A stretch of DNA of 64,000 nucleotides from Octodonta nipae (taxonomy: Eukaryota; Arthropoda; Insecta; Coleoptera; Chrysomelidae). Shown here one piece after another: positions 10,201-22,200 of this stretch. The number at the start of each line of letters is the position of its first letter. Position 1 is the stretch's first letter. The stretch is taken from contig CM067219.1 in NCBI GenBank assembly GCA_034190945.1, forward strand, positions 64,524,456 through 64,588,455. The letters run 5' to 3'. The notes under the pieces are model-generated. The model did no database searches and was not told the DNA's origin. It saw nothing but the letters and a program-made list of their open reading frames with translations. Both the position numbers and the translations under genes were made by a program.

Positions 10201-13200
10201 GTTACCATCACCATCGACACCGGCGCCGCTGTGTCCATTGCCAAGTTCAGGGTTTTGAGAGCATCAGAAATTCGGCCAGTTACTAATAACATCCAGCTCA
10301 GAACAGTCACCGGCGAGTCCATGTTGATACAGGGTGAGGCAGATGTCGTGCTACAGATAGGGGACAATATGATCCGGCATAGGGTCCTGGTAGCGAATAT
10401 TGAGGACGATTTTATACTGGGAATGGACCTAATTAGCCAGCATGGATTTATGTTCGACCCGAGATATGATGTTCTTCGGTTCCTGAATGAGGAATTTGTA
10501 TTGACACGGCCCGTCAACACATCAGTCACGCCCATAAAAATTGTGGCAAAGTCTTCAGCTAGAATTCCCGGTCGAACGGAACAGATTATTCATGGGCAGC
10601 TATACAGCAATCCTGGGAGCTGCGTTGGAATGGTGGAGCCCGTACACTTAGCTCATGACTACTTGGTTGGACGGGCTATAGTGAAAACCGGACGAGATAT
10701 ACCAATCAGAGTTTTGAATCTGTCCAACAACGACATCAGAATTACCAATGGTCAAGAGATAGCTTGTTTCGAGCCAGTAGAGACCATCATCAATTGCGAA
10801 GAAGAGTACCAGACGTCGGTGAAGGAACCAGGGCCCGATAAAGAGTTCCTACTGTTGTTTGCTGACCATTTGACACACTTGACGCCATAGAACCAGAAGA
10901 AAGCCAAGCAATTTATCACAAAACACTGGCAAATTTTTAACAGTAAAAATGGAACCACCGGTCGCACCAACATCATCCAGCATCGAATAGATACCGGAAA
11001 GGCTCAACCCATCAGAATACCACCTAGACGAGTACCATTGGGGCAACAACAGGCAGTCGAGGAAAACATCGAGTCCATGTTACAAAATGGAGTTATTGAG
11101 CCATCCATCAGTCCATGGTCTGCTCCCGTCGTGCTAGTTAAAAAGAAGGATGGAACCACCCGGTTTTTTGTGGATTACAGAAAGCTGAATGACGTCACGA
11201 AGAAAGACAGCTATCCACTACCCCCGAATAGATGACACTTTGACCACACTAGCAGGCTCCCGTTGGTTCTCCACACTAGACCTAAAAAGTGGATATTGGC
11301 AGGTTGGTCTGCAAGCAAACGACAGAGAGAAGACAGCGTTCTCCACCAGTAAAGGGCTGTTTCAGTTCACGGTCATGCCCTTTGGGTTATGTAATGCACC
11401 CGCTACATTTGAGGCTAATGGAGTATGTACTGAGCGGGTTAACATGGAGGACGTGCTTAGTATACCTCGACGACATTCTAGTCATGGGTCAGACATTCGA
11501 CGACCATCTGAAGAACCTGGACGAAGTATTCTCCAGAATTAATAATGCCAATCCTAGCCTTGCCTACACAGTCCGGCAAGTTCATCTTAGACACCGACGC
11601 CAGCAACACAGGTTTGGGGGCCGTCCTATCCCAGGTGCAAGATGGTGAAGAGAGGGTGATCGAGTACAACAGCCGTGGATTCTCGAAGCCAGAAAGAAAT
11701 TATTGCGTCACCAGAAAAGAACTTCTTGCAATAATAAGGGCTGTGGACCATTTCCACAAATACCTGTATGGTCGCCATTTCTTAATCCGAACAGATCATG
11801 CCGCACTCAAATGGCTGCTGGACATGAAGACACCGGAAGGACAACTGGCCAGATGGGTGGAGAAATTACAGCAATACGACTTCAAGGTGGAACACCGTGC
11901 CGGCCGGTTGCACAATAATGTCGATGCCCTATCCAGAAGACTCTGTAGAGCGGAATGCACTCCGGGGTTCTGAAATCGTTATGGGCTCAGTGGGACTCTC
12001 TAAGAGTAGACAATGGAATGCTCAAGCGAGTTTGGGAAAGCGCTGATGGACGAGAAACCAAGTCCCAACTGGTAGTTCCGAAGAAAAAGGTACCAGCCAT
12101 CCTGACCGAAGTACATGATGGAATTACCGGAGGCCACCTGGGCATGAATAAAACCCTAGACAAAGTTCGCCAGCGGTACTACTGGGTGAATTACTTCGAA
12201 GACGTCAGAGCCTGGTGCCGCAAATGTGCCACATGTGCCGCCAGTAAGGGCCCGAAAACCAGAAACCAAGGGCAGAATGCAGCAGTACAATGTGGGCGTC
12301 CCATTTGAGAGAATTGCCATCGATGTCGCCGGTCCGTTGTCCGTTTCCCGAGTCTGAGAGGGGGAACAAATACATTCTGGTCGCAATGGATTACTTCAGC
12401 AAATGGCCTGAGGCATATGCGATATTCAACCAAGAGGCAGGATTAAGTGCAGTTAAAATCATAATTTGATTTATGGAAACCCGTAGCATGGAAAAAATGG
12501 TCGAAACTACCAAAAAAATAGTCAAGCAGGTTACTGAGGGACTAGACGAAAAAATAGCCCAGATTCTAGAAAAACGTAACAAGAAGGAGAAACAACATCA
12601 AGAAGAAATTCAACAAAGGTTAGTAAAATCTTTTGAAGAAAAACGTAAAATAGAATTAGAAAATCTTGTCACTAATGAAAAAAAAACAAAAATTTAATTG
12701 AGGGATTATTCTCGAAATTTGTAGAAAAACAAGATCAAATTGAATTAAAACGACAAAATGAGTTTAAAGTAACTGAAGACAAAAGACAACTGCAATTTGA
12801 ACAATTAATGCAAATAGTGTTGCAAGTTAATGAAACAGTTAATGAAAGAATGCAAATAGTGGAATCAGACATAAAAGAGATAAACGACGTCATTAACATC
12901 CTTAAAAATAATGTGGAAACTCTTGCAATCAAAGTAGATGACATCGATTCCATCCAGAGCCAGGTGAAATTTGAAATCAGTTCCATTAAAAACACGGAAG
13001 TAAGTGAAGTACAAGATAAAATCAGTGCCATCCAAAACAAGGTAGAAACAGAAATCAAAAAAATGCAACAGGACTTACATCGAGGAAAATAACAGCACAC
13101 CGTGAGTACTAAAGGTGCATTTAGTAAACCACCCACATTCGACGGCAGTTCATCTTGGCCCATGTATAAACGGCAATTTAAGGCCGTGGCTACGACTATT

Positions 13201-16200
13201 GGATGGGATAATCATGAAAAATCTACTTCTCTGGTAATTTCGTTAAGAGGTCCGGCCAAAACATTCCAGTCGATGAACAAGGCAATTTCGACAAGATCAT
13301 CGCCATTTTGGACAAGAGATACGACAATCAATCCTTGAGCCAGGTATACCGAGTCCAACTCAGTGGGAAAACGCAAAAATCCGGTGAAAGCCTCCAAGAA
13401 TTCGAAGCAGAGATTAGACAGTTAGTACACTTGTGCTACCCAGACCTGCCAGAGGAAACGAAAGACCAGTTGGCCACACACAGTTTCATTAACGGCATCA
13501 GAGATGTGGAAGTGCAAAGAAATTTAAGACTGAGTGGCGTCAAGAAGAGTAATGAAGCTATACTTCGGGCTTTGGAAGTAGAGGCCGTCATGAACATGTC
13601 CAAGCCGAGGGTCCGAGCAGTTTCCTTTAACCTGGAAGAGTCAGAGTCACCATGTCAAGCCCTGCTGGCTGGTCTGAACAAGCTATTAAAACGGTCACAA
13701 AGAACTGCCACCAGAGGGGCATGTTACCGCTGTGGACGGACAGGACATTTTCAACGTGATTGTCTAGTGAGGCCACCTGAACGATCACCGACCAGGGGTA
13801 ACCAACAGAAAAGCCACATGTCCAGGGACCGTCAGCCAGTCAGCATAAGGGGGCGAATGCTGACTCACCCTCCAACAGCCCCCAAAACGTTATCCATCCG
13901 GGGATTTTGCAGAGATAGCAGCAGCCTAGTCATCAAGGGCACCATCAATGGCCGAGCAATTACCATCACCATCGACACCGGCACCGCTGTGTCCATTGCC
14001 ACACCCAGGGTTGTGAGGTCATCAGAGATCCGGCCAGTTACCAATAACATCCAGCTCAAAACAGTCACCGGCGAGTCCATGTCCATACAGGGTGAGGGAG
14101 ATGTCGTGCTACAGATAGGAGACAACATGATCCGGCATAGGGTCCTGGTAGCGAATATTGAGGACAATTTTATACTGGGTATGGACCTAATCAGCCAGCA
14201 TGGATTTATGATCGGCCCGAGAAATGATGTTCTTCGATTCCTAAATTAGGAATTTGTATTGACACGGCCCGTTAACAGCTCATCGACCTCCATAAAAATT
14301 GTAGCAAAATCTTCAGCCAGAATTCCCAGTCGAACGGAACAGATTATTCATGGGCAGCTAGACAGCCATCCTGGGAGCTGCGTTGGAATGGTGGAGCCCG
14401 TACTCATGACTACTTAGTTGGACGGGCTATAGTTAAAACCGGACGAGAAATACCAATTAGAGTCCTTAATTTGTCCAACAACATCAGAATTGCCAATGGT
14501 CAAGAAATAGCTTGTTTCGAGCCAGTGGAAACCATCATCAATTGCGAAGAAGAGTACCAGACATCGGTGAAGGAGACAGGGCCCAGTAAAGAGTTCCTAC
14601 AAAAGTTTGCTGACATTTGACACACCTTACACCAGGGGAACAGAAGAAAGCCAAGCAATTTATAACAAAACACTGGCAATTTTTTAACAGTCAAGATGGA
14701 ACCACCAGTCGCACCAACATCATCCAGCATCGAATAGATACCGGAAAGGCTCAACCTATCAGAATACCACCTAGACGACTACCATTGGGGCAACAACAGG
14801 CAGTCGAGGAAAACATCGAGTCCATGTTACAAAAATGGAGTTATTGAGCCATCCATCAGCCCATGGTCTGCTCCCGTCGTGCTAGTTAAAAAGAAGGATG
14901 GAACCACCCGATTTTGCGTGGATTATAGAAAGCTGAATGATGTCACGAAGAAAAACAACTATCCATTACCCCGAATCGATGACACTCTGACCACACTAGC
15001 AGGCTCACGACAGAGAGAAGACAGCGTTCTCCGCCAGTAAAGGGCTGTTTCAGTTCACCGTCATGCCCTTTGGGTTATGTAGTGCACCCGCTACATTTGG
15101 GAGGCTAATGGAGTATGTACTGAGCGGGTTAACATGGAGTATACCTCGACGACATTCTAGTCATGGGTCAGACATTCGACGACCATCTGAAGAACCTGGA
15201 CGAAGTATTCTCCAGAATTAATAATGCCAACCTGAGACTCAATCCGAAGAAGTGTTCCTTGTTCCAAAAAGAAGTAGAGTTTTTGCGCCACGTCGTTTCC
15301 GAGTCAGGAATCCACACCAACGAGGAAAAGATAGAAGCCATCCGTGATTGGCCAGTCCCAAGAGACAATCATGAACTCCGAAGTTTCTTGGGCCTATGTT
15401 CCTACTACAGGCGATTTGTTGAGGGATTTGCCACTGTTGCCGCGCCTCTACATCGACAGACCACTGAGAAAGAGACCTTCCGTTGGAATCAGGATTGCGA
15501 AACATCATTCAGACGACTGAAGGCAGCACTATGTTCCAGCCCAATCCTAGCCTTTCCTACACAGTCCGGCAAGTTCATTTTAGACACCGACGCCAGCAAC
15601 ACAGGTTTGGGGGCCGTCCTATCCAAGGTGTAAGATGGTGAAGAGAGGGTGATCGAGTACTACAGCCGTGGATTCTCGAAACCGGAAAGAAATTATTGCG
15701 TCACCAGAAAAGAACTTCTTGCAATAATAAGGGCGGTAGACCATTTCCACAAATACCTCTATGGTCGTCATTTCTTAATCCGAACAGTTCATGCCGCCCT
15801 CAAATGGCTGCTGGACATGAAGACACCGGAAGGACATCTGGCCAGGTGGATGGAGAAACTACAGCAATACGATTTCAAGGTGGAACACCGTGCCGGCCGT
15901 TTGCACAATAATGCCGATGCCCTATCAAGAAGACCCTGTAGAGCAGAATGCGGACATTGCCTGAAGACGGAACAGCGAGAGGGTATCTCCATCAGACAGA
16001 TCCGAGTGCAGGCCAATGAAGACTGGACAACGGAACAATGCATCCAGGACCAAATGGCTGATCCAGACATCGAACCAATCTTGTCACTCAAAACGAGAGG
16101 GGCACCCAGGCCACGATGGGACGAGGTAGCTAGATACTCGGGCGTGCTGAAATCGTTATGGGCCCAATGGGACTCTCTAAGAGTAAAGAATGGTAAAGAA

Positions 16201-19200
16201 TGGAATGCTCAAGCAAGTGTGGGAAAGTACTGATGGTCGAGAAACCAAGTCCCAACTGGTAGTTCCTAAGAAAAAGGTACCAGCCATCCTGACCAAAGTA
16301 CATGATGGGATTACCGGGGGCCATCTGAGCATGAACAAAACCCTAGACAAAGTTCGCCAGCGATACTACTGGGTAAATTACTTTGAAAACATCAGAGCTT
16401 GGTGCCGCAAATGTGCCACCTGTGCCGCCAGTAAGGGCCCGAAGACCCGGACCAAGGGCAGAATGCAGCAGTACAATGTGGGCGTCCCATTTGAGAGAAT
16501 TGCCATCGATGTCGCCGGTTCGTTTCCAGAGTCTGAAAGGGGGAACAAATACATTCTGGTCGCAATGGATTACTTCAGCAAATGGCATGAGGCATATGCG
16601 ATACCCAACCAAGAGGCAACCACAGTAGCGACGGTGCTAGTAAAACAACTATTCAGCAAGTTTGGCGTCCCGATGGAACTCATTCAGACCAGGGGCGTAA
16701 CTTCGGAACGAATGTATTCCAGAAGTTCTGCACGATGTTGGGGATCAGGAAAACGAGAACAACACCATTACATCCACAGTCAGACGAAATGGTGGAAAGA
16801 TTCAACAGGACCTTGGAACAACACCTATCCAAGGTCGTCAGCAATAAGCAGCGTGATTGGGATGAGCATATTCCCCTATTCCTGTTGTCATATCGCTCTG
16901 CTGTACATAATAGTACAGGCCTGACTCCAGCCAGGGTCCTATTTGAAAAGGAGCTGCGATTACCTTGCGATTTGGCTTTTGGCTCTCCCGAAGAACCTTC
17001 CCAAGACATCGACGATTATGCCGATCAGCTCCGACATAACATGCTGGCAATACACGAATTAGCCCGAACGCAGATGTTGGCCACCAATGACCGGATGAAG
17101 ACGCGATACGACCTCAAGGCCAATTCAGTCAGGTTCCAAGAGAGGGATAGCTTAGAGAATAAACTTAATATAATAATCTGTTCTGAAGTGTGGAATATGG
17201 AACATTATACTTCTCATTACCTGATATAAGATTTATCATACTATTATTAATACGTGAAGTCCTAAACGCACTCCCCCTTTTTCGGGCTTTATTTTGAAAG
17301 GAGGGTAATGGAACGTATACCATTCGAAAGGTAATTTGCCGTGGATGTGCAGAATATATAAAGAATCTTTATTTATTTATTTTAAAATAAGTAAATTAAA
17401 GTTAAATTATTTGAGTAGGCGCCATCTATGAACAAGTAGTTTAAGCCTTAATTCATTCCGAATTTGACACTGAAATAGTGTGGTTGAGAGCAGTCGACAG
17501 TAAAAACACAATCGTCTTTTAAGAAGAATAAAATGATTTAAATAATAAAATTTTCTTTTCTATTCATCTGTGACAGTACTTTTTTTCGATGACAAGAGCT
17601 CATATTAAAGTGACCAAATTTTTCGCATTTACAGAAGAGCCATGAAAATTTTAGGTAAGTACACTACCTTTAGTGATTCTAAGCTTAATTGATACATATC
17701 ATTTCAGATTAGCACGAATTCAGTATGTAACCCCTTCTATCACAACTCAAATAACAATTTACTAATATTTTGGGAAACCATGTGTACCTATTATTGCCTC
17801 AAAAATAAAAGCACTCGCGAGATGTAATATGCAAGTATATATTTTACATGTGCAAATGGAACTTGATTAAGTTATAATAATAACATAAAACGAATTGTTT
17901 TACAGTTTTATTTCATGTAAGGTATTCTTTTAAATTAATTTTAACACGTCATCTCAAATATTAGTTGAGAATCAAAAACTGTTTAATGTTCTTTTAACGA
18001 ATGCTGTAAATATTTTTAACTAATAATATAGTTCATATAATTTTGTTTTTATTTGTATACATCATAATTATATATAACTAAGTTCTCGAAAACTGCAGTA
18101 ACGATCACGTAACGGTTTTGTCAAAATTTCACCATTTCAGGGTTTCGGCATCTAGAAATCGTTTGTTCGGGAAAAATCGTATTACCGAGAAAGAACGATT
18201 GTTACCATTATGACAGCTGAGTTTTGAAATTACAAGAGTTTCAATATAGGTGATTTGATAACCTACTTGAAATTAGAACTACTCTTGAAAAATTATTTTA
18301 ATACAAATTGACTATTTGATATTTTTCTAGCATTACATTTTTGCAACTGAACCCTTTAAGAAATTAAAGTAAAAAGTGCTGGTTAGGTAATTTTTCGATG
18401 GGTAAAAAGTTATGTGTTCTCCTGTTAATTTAAGGTACACAATGAAAGTCAATAGATATTGTTATAGGATATACAGGATGTTCATTAATGTTATATGTAG
18501 CCCACAGGTATTACATATGCATATTTAAATTTACTTAGAATAGGGCAGTGATTCCAGATTTGTAAGAAACAAAATGTTTTTTGGATGGCCCATAAGCAGC
18601 TGCATATACAGAGTGTTTAAAAAATAGGGAAGAGTGCAATTATAATTATACATCGTTAGAAAAAATAATTATATAGTGCAGCCCATTAGCGGTTGAATTT
18701 ACAGGGTTCTTGGTAAAAAGGGGTGGTGGAAATATGTGCTGGAGTAGAATTATATTTATACAGTGTGGTTTAAAAAATATTACAATAAAAATGCTACATT
18801 TCGTAGCCAATAAGCTGATGCATATATAGGGCAGATGTAATATAGGGTGACGTGGAATTATAATTTTACAGAATTCATGATGATTTGAGTAATTCACTTA
18901 TTACAAACTTACACTTTATTTAAAAAATTGTGACAATTGTTTCGCGTCCGATGGAGCTTAATAATACAATGGTAGTACCTTAAGAAATTCAATACTTATA
19001 AACTAAATAGAATATAAAAAGGGGGAGTTTACAAATGTTTCTTTAATCTTCTAATTGTGTTAATATTACTAAGAAATAAGGATAAACAATAAAAGGGAAA
19101 TATCAGATTATGGGTTTTTCCAGATGTAATTTACACAAAGACCTATCATTGAATATGACGGTTAAATTTTTATGGTTCTAGGGTGATTCAGGTAAACCGT

Positions 19201-22200
19201 AATAGCTAAATGTTTTCCTCATTTTAACATTTATTTGATAAATTATTATATCTAATACTAACTGATTATGTAAATAAATTTAGTAGTGGGGACTTATTAA
19301 GATCTATTTGGTCATTGAGTAAAAATTTTAAACGATTAATTTCAAGACTCTCTGATAAATTTAGTTTTATACCTTTATTTTCTGTATGTAGAATTTTGAA
19401 ATCGTGGTCAAAATTATGATTGTATTTAAGTAAATGTTTTGCGTAATTGGAATCTTGTTTATTTTTTATAAAAGAATTGCGATGTTCATTTAACCTTGTC
19501 TGAAAAGATCTACCTGTTTAACCTATATATGCTTTAGGGTAATCTTTGCATGATAATTTATAAACTCCTGATGATTTGAGTTTATTTGTTTTACTCTTAT
19601 TGTTCTTAATTAATTTGCCTAGAGAGGTATTGGTTCTATAGCTAACTTTGATGTTTTGCTGTTTTAAAAATTTTGAAATATTAACACTACGGGAACCTAG
19701 AAATGCAATAGTTTTATATGTTTTATCTACGTCTGTGGTTTTCGGATATATCATTTGGATTGTTTTGAGATATTGTTTTTTCCGTAGGATAGAATCGACG
19801 ATTTTAGTATCATACCCATTGTTGGTTGCGATCTGTTTTATTATATTAAGTTCTATTTCGAAGTCATTTTCATTAAGTCGTAATGTTGTCAATCTATGAA
19901 TCGTACTATGGAAAAAAGCTAATTTGAGGTCAGTAAAGTTAGCACCGCCATTTTACAGAAACTCAAATTAAAACATATGGGAATTACGAGCTATTTAGGA
20001 GCTCTTGATTTTTACCTAAATTGATTTTTGAGCTCAATATTTACTATGGAAAAAGTGCAAAAAACTATTGGCGGTGCTAACTTTACGTAAAGTTAGCACC
20101 GCCATCTCAGAAAAACAAACAAAAAAATTTTGTGAAGCGTCTCAAATTACGAGCTATTTACGAGCTTTTAATTGATGTATTGAACATCAACCCCTAAATT
20201 TGTCTAAGGGGCAAAAACCACCCCCGAAAAAATATTGAATTTTAATTTTAAATTTAAAATCTATTAAAATTATCTACGATTTACGAGCTCTTTCCTGGTG
20301 TAATGCACATAAACATCTAAAAATGTTCAAGGGGTGAAAACAACCCCCCAAGTATGCAGTTTTTTCGAATTTTATGATTATTAAATTTTCAAAAATACCA
20401 GCATGAAAATTACTGGAAGGGGTGCAAACCACCCACCAATTATGCAGTTTTTTCAAATTTTATGATTTATAAATTTTGAAAAATACCAGCATGATCTAAG
20501 ATTTACGAGCTTTCCAACGGTATATTACACGACTACATTCAAATTACTGGAAGGGGTGCAAACCACCCCCCCCAATTATGCAGTTTTTCCAAATTTTATG
20601 ATTTATAAATTTTGAAAAATACCAGCATGATCTACGATTTACGAGCTTTCCAACGGTATATTACACGACTACATTCAAATTACTGGAAGGGGTGCAAACC
20701 ACCCCCCAATTATGCAGTTTATTCAGATTTTATGATTCATAAATTTTAAAAAATACCTGGACGATATACGATTTATGAGCTTTCCAACGGTATATTACAC
20801 GACTACATTCAAATTACTGGAAGGGGTGCAAACCACCCCCCAATTATGCAGTATTTTCAAATTTAATGATTTTTAAATTTTGAAAAATACCAGCATGATC
20901 TACGATTTACGATCTTTCCAACGATATATTACTGGACCACATTCAAATTACTGGAAGAGGTGCAAACCACCCCCCAATTATGCAGTTTTTTCAAATTTTA
21001 TGATTTACAATTTTTAAAAAATACCAGCATGATCTACGATTTACGAGCTTTCCAGCGGTATGTTACACGACCTCATTCAAATTACTGGAAGGGGTGCAAA
21101 CCACCCCCCAATTGTGCGGTTTTTTCAAATTTTAGGATTTATAAATTTTGAAAAATACCAGCATGATCTACGATTTACGAGCTTTCCAACGGTATATTAC
21201 TGGACTACATTCAAATTACTGGAAGGGGTGCAAACCACCCCCCAAGGTTTCCTCAAGGAAACTAAATTTTTTCAGTGTTGGATTAACTCACAAAATATTG
21301 TTTCTCAATTAATTCATTCATTATGCGGTTTGTACACTAGTAATGTAGTTTTGCCAATAAGGATACTCAGTAATGAAAAAGATATTACCATCTTATTAGT
21401 CCATCCCCAATATTTTTACATAATTATTTTAGTCCATTTTCAAATATCTAAATTTAGAACGTTATTTTGGGCTTATTAAAGAATTTTCATTTTAGATTTT
21501 GATGTAACATTCGAAAAAGCCTTCTTGCCACTGTTTGTAATGGACTTTTCTGTAGCATGAAAAAATAAATTTGAATACACTGATTATGCGAATATATTGG
21601 AAATAGTTCTCTGATAATTGTTATCTAATATTTGATTGGTGCCACTGGTTATTTTATTAAAGCAGTAAAAAATTCGTAATGTGTATTTTCTATTGCAGGG
21701 GTTCCTTAAATTCTTAAATCACATAAGTAATATACGCCACTCTGTACTCATCCTTTACATTCAAACTCATATATAATATACATACTTTATTATACAATTA
21801 ATCGCTATCATTTGATTTAAGAACATTTCTTTTTGAAAGTCAAGTAGGTTGAAATTCTCTCAATAAGTAGGTACCTATATTGAAGTAGTTATTTATATAA
21901 TTAGGTACTATCAATATACATTTCCTCAACAAATGAGAACCAAACTGTTGCTTACCCTCCTAGAAAATTCGAATAGCAGGTTGCAGATCTATACACACAA
22001 AAATCAATGACACTGGATTTTAACAAAAAATTTTAATATATTTTATGACATTAACCAGTAATTTCAAATATGAAATCGTCCATCTATGGAAATTTTACTG
22101 AAGTTATTAGTTACAGGTAGGAATATCGGCACCTAGATGGCGAGACAACACATTTGTTTAATTCATTCAAGTACCTTTGATCTTTTATGTCTTCCTATTT

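Larger units (their letters stand above)
8569..12438 (+). mobile_element. Gypsy LTR retrotransposon copy 1, internal region, decayed
   Basis: Follows the LTR at 7217-8568 and starts with the candidate primer site. Order: coiled-coil gag N-terminus, gag, protease, RT, RNase H, integrase zinc finger. Damage: frameshifts in the gag N-terminus (8790-9300), a TAG at the end of the protease/linker frame (10888-10890), frameshifts near 11225 and 11415, and a deletion near 11545 that joins the RT palm directly to RNase H. A second deletion is at 11960 between RNase H and integrase. The element ends at 12438 inside the integrase core and is fused to copy 2 with no LTR. No env-like frame is seen. Confidence 0.9.
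12439..17150 (+). mobile_element. Gypsy LTR retrotransposon copy 2, internal region, decayed, no LTRs
   Basis: Starts at GGATTAAGTGCAGTTAAAAT, a few bases downstream of where the primer site would be, directly fused to copy 1. It reads gag, protease, RT, RNase H and integrase to about 17150, where similarity stops without a 3' LTR. It is more complete than copy 1 in integrase. Lesions: frame breaks at 12695, 13265 and 14250-14620, a ~60-bp loss near 15005 that removes the LDLKSGYWQV motif, an 11-bp loss near 15137, and a frame break at 16685. Confidence 0.9.

Noticed and set aside
9869..10535. Long minus-strand open frames under the Gypsy gag-protease
   Set aside because: They are mirror frames of a well-identified plus-strand coding region and recur at the same place in each Gypsy copy.
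21060..21479. A ~140-codon open frame in the foldback element as a transposase
   Set aside because: It is mostly translated tandem repeat and shows no DDE or zinc motif.
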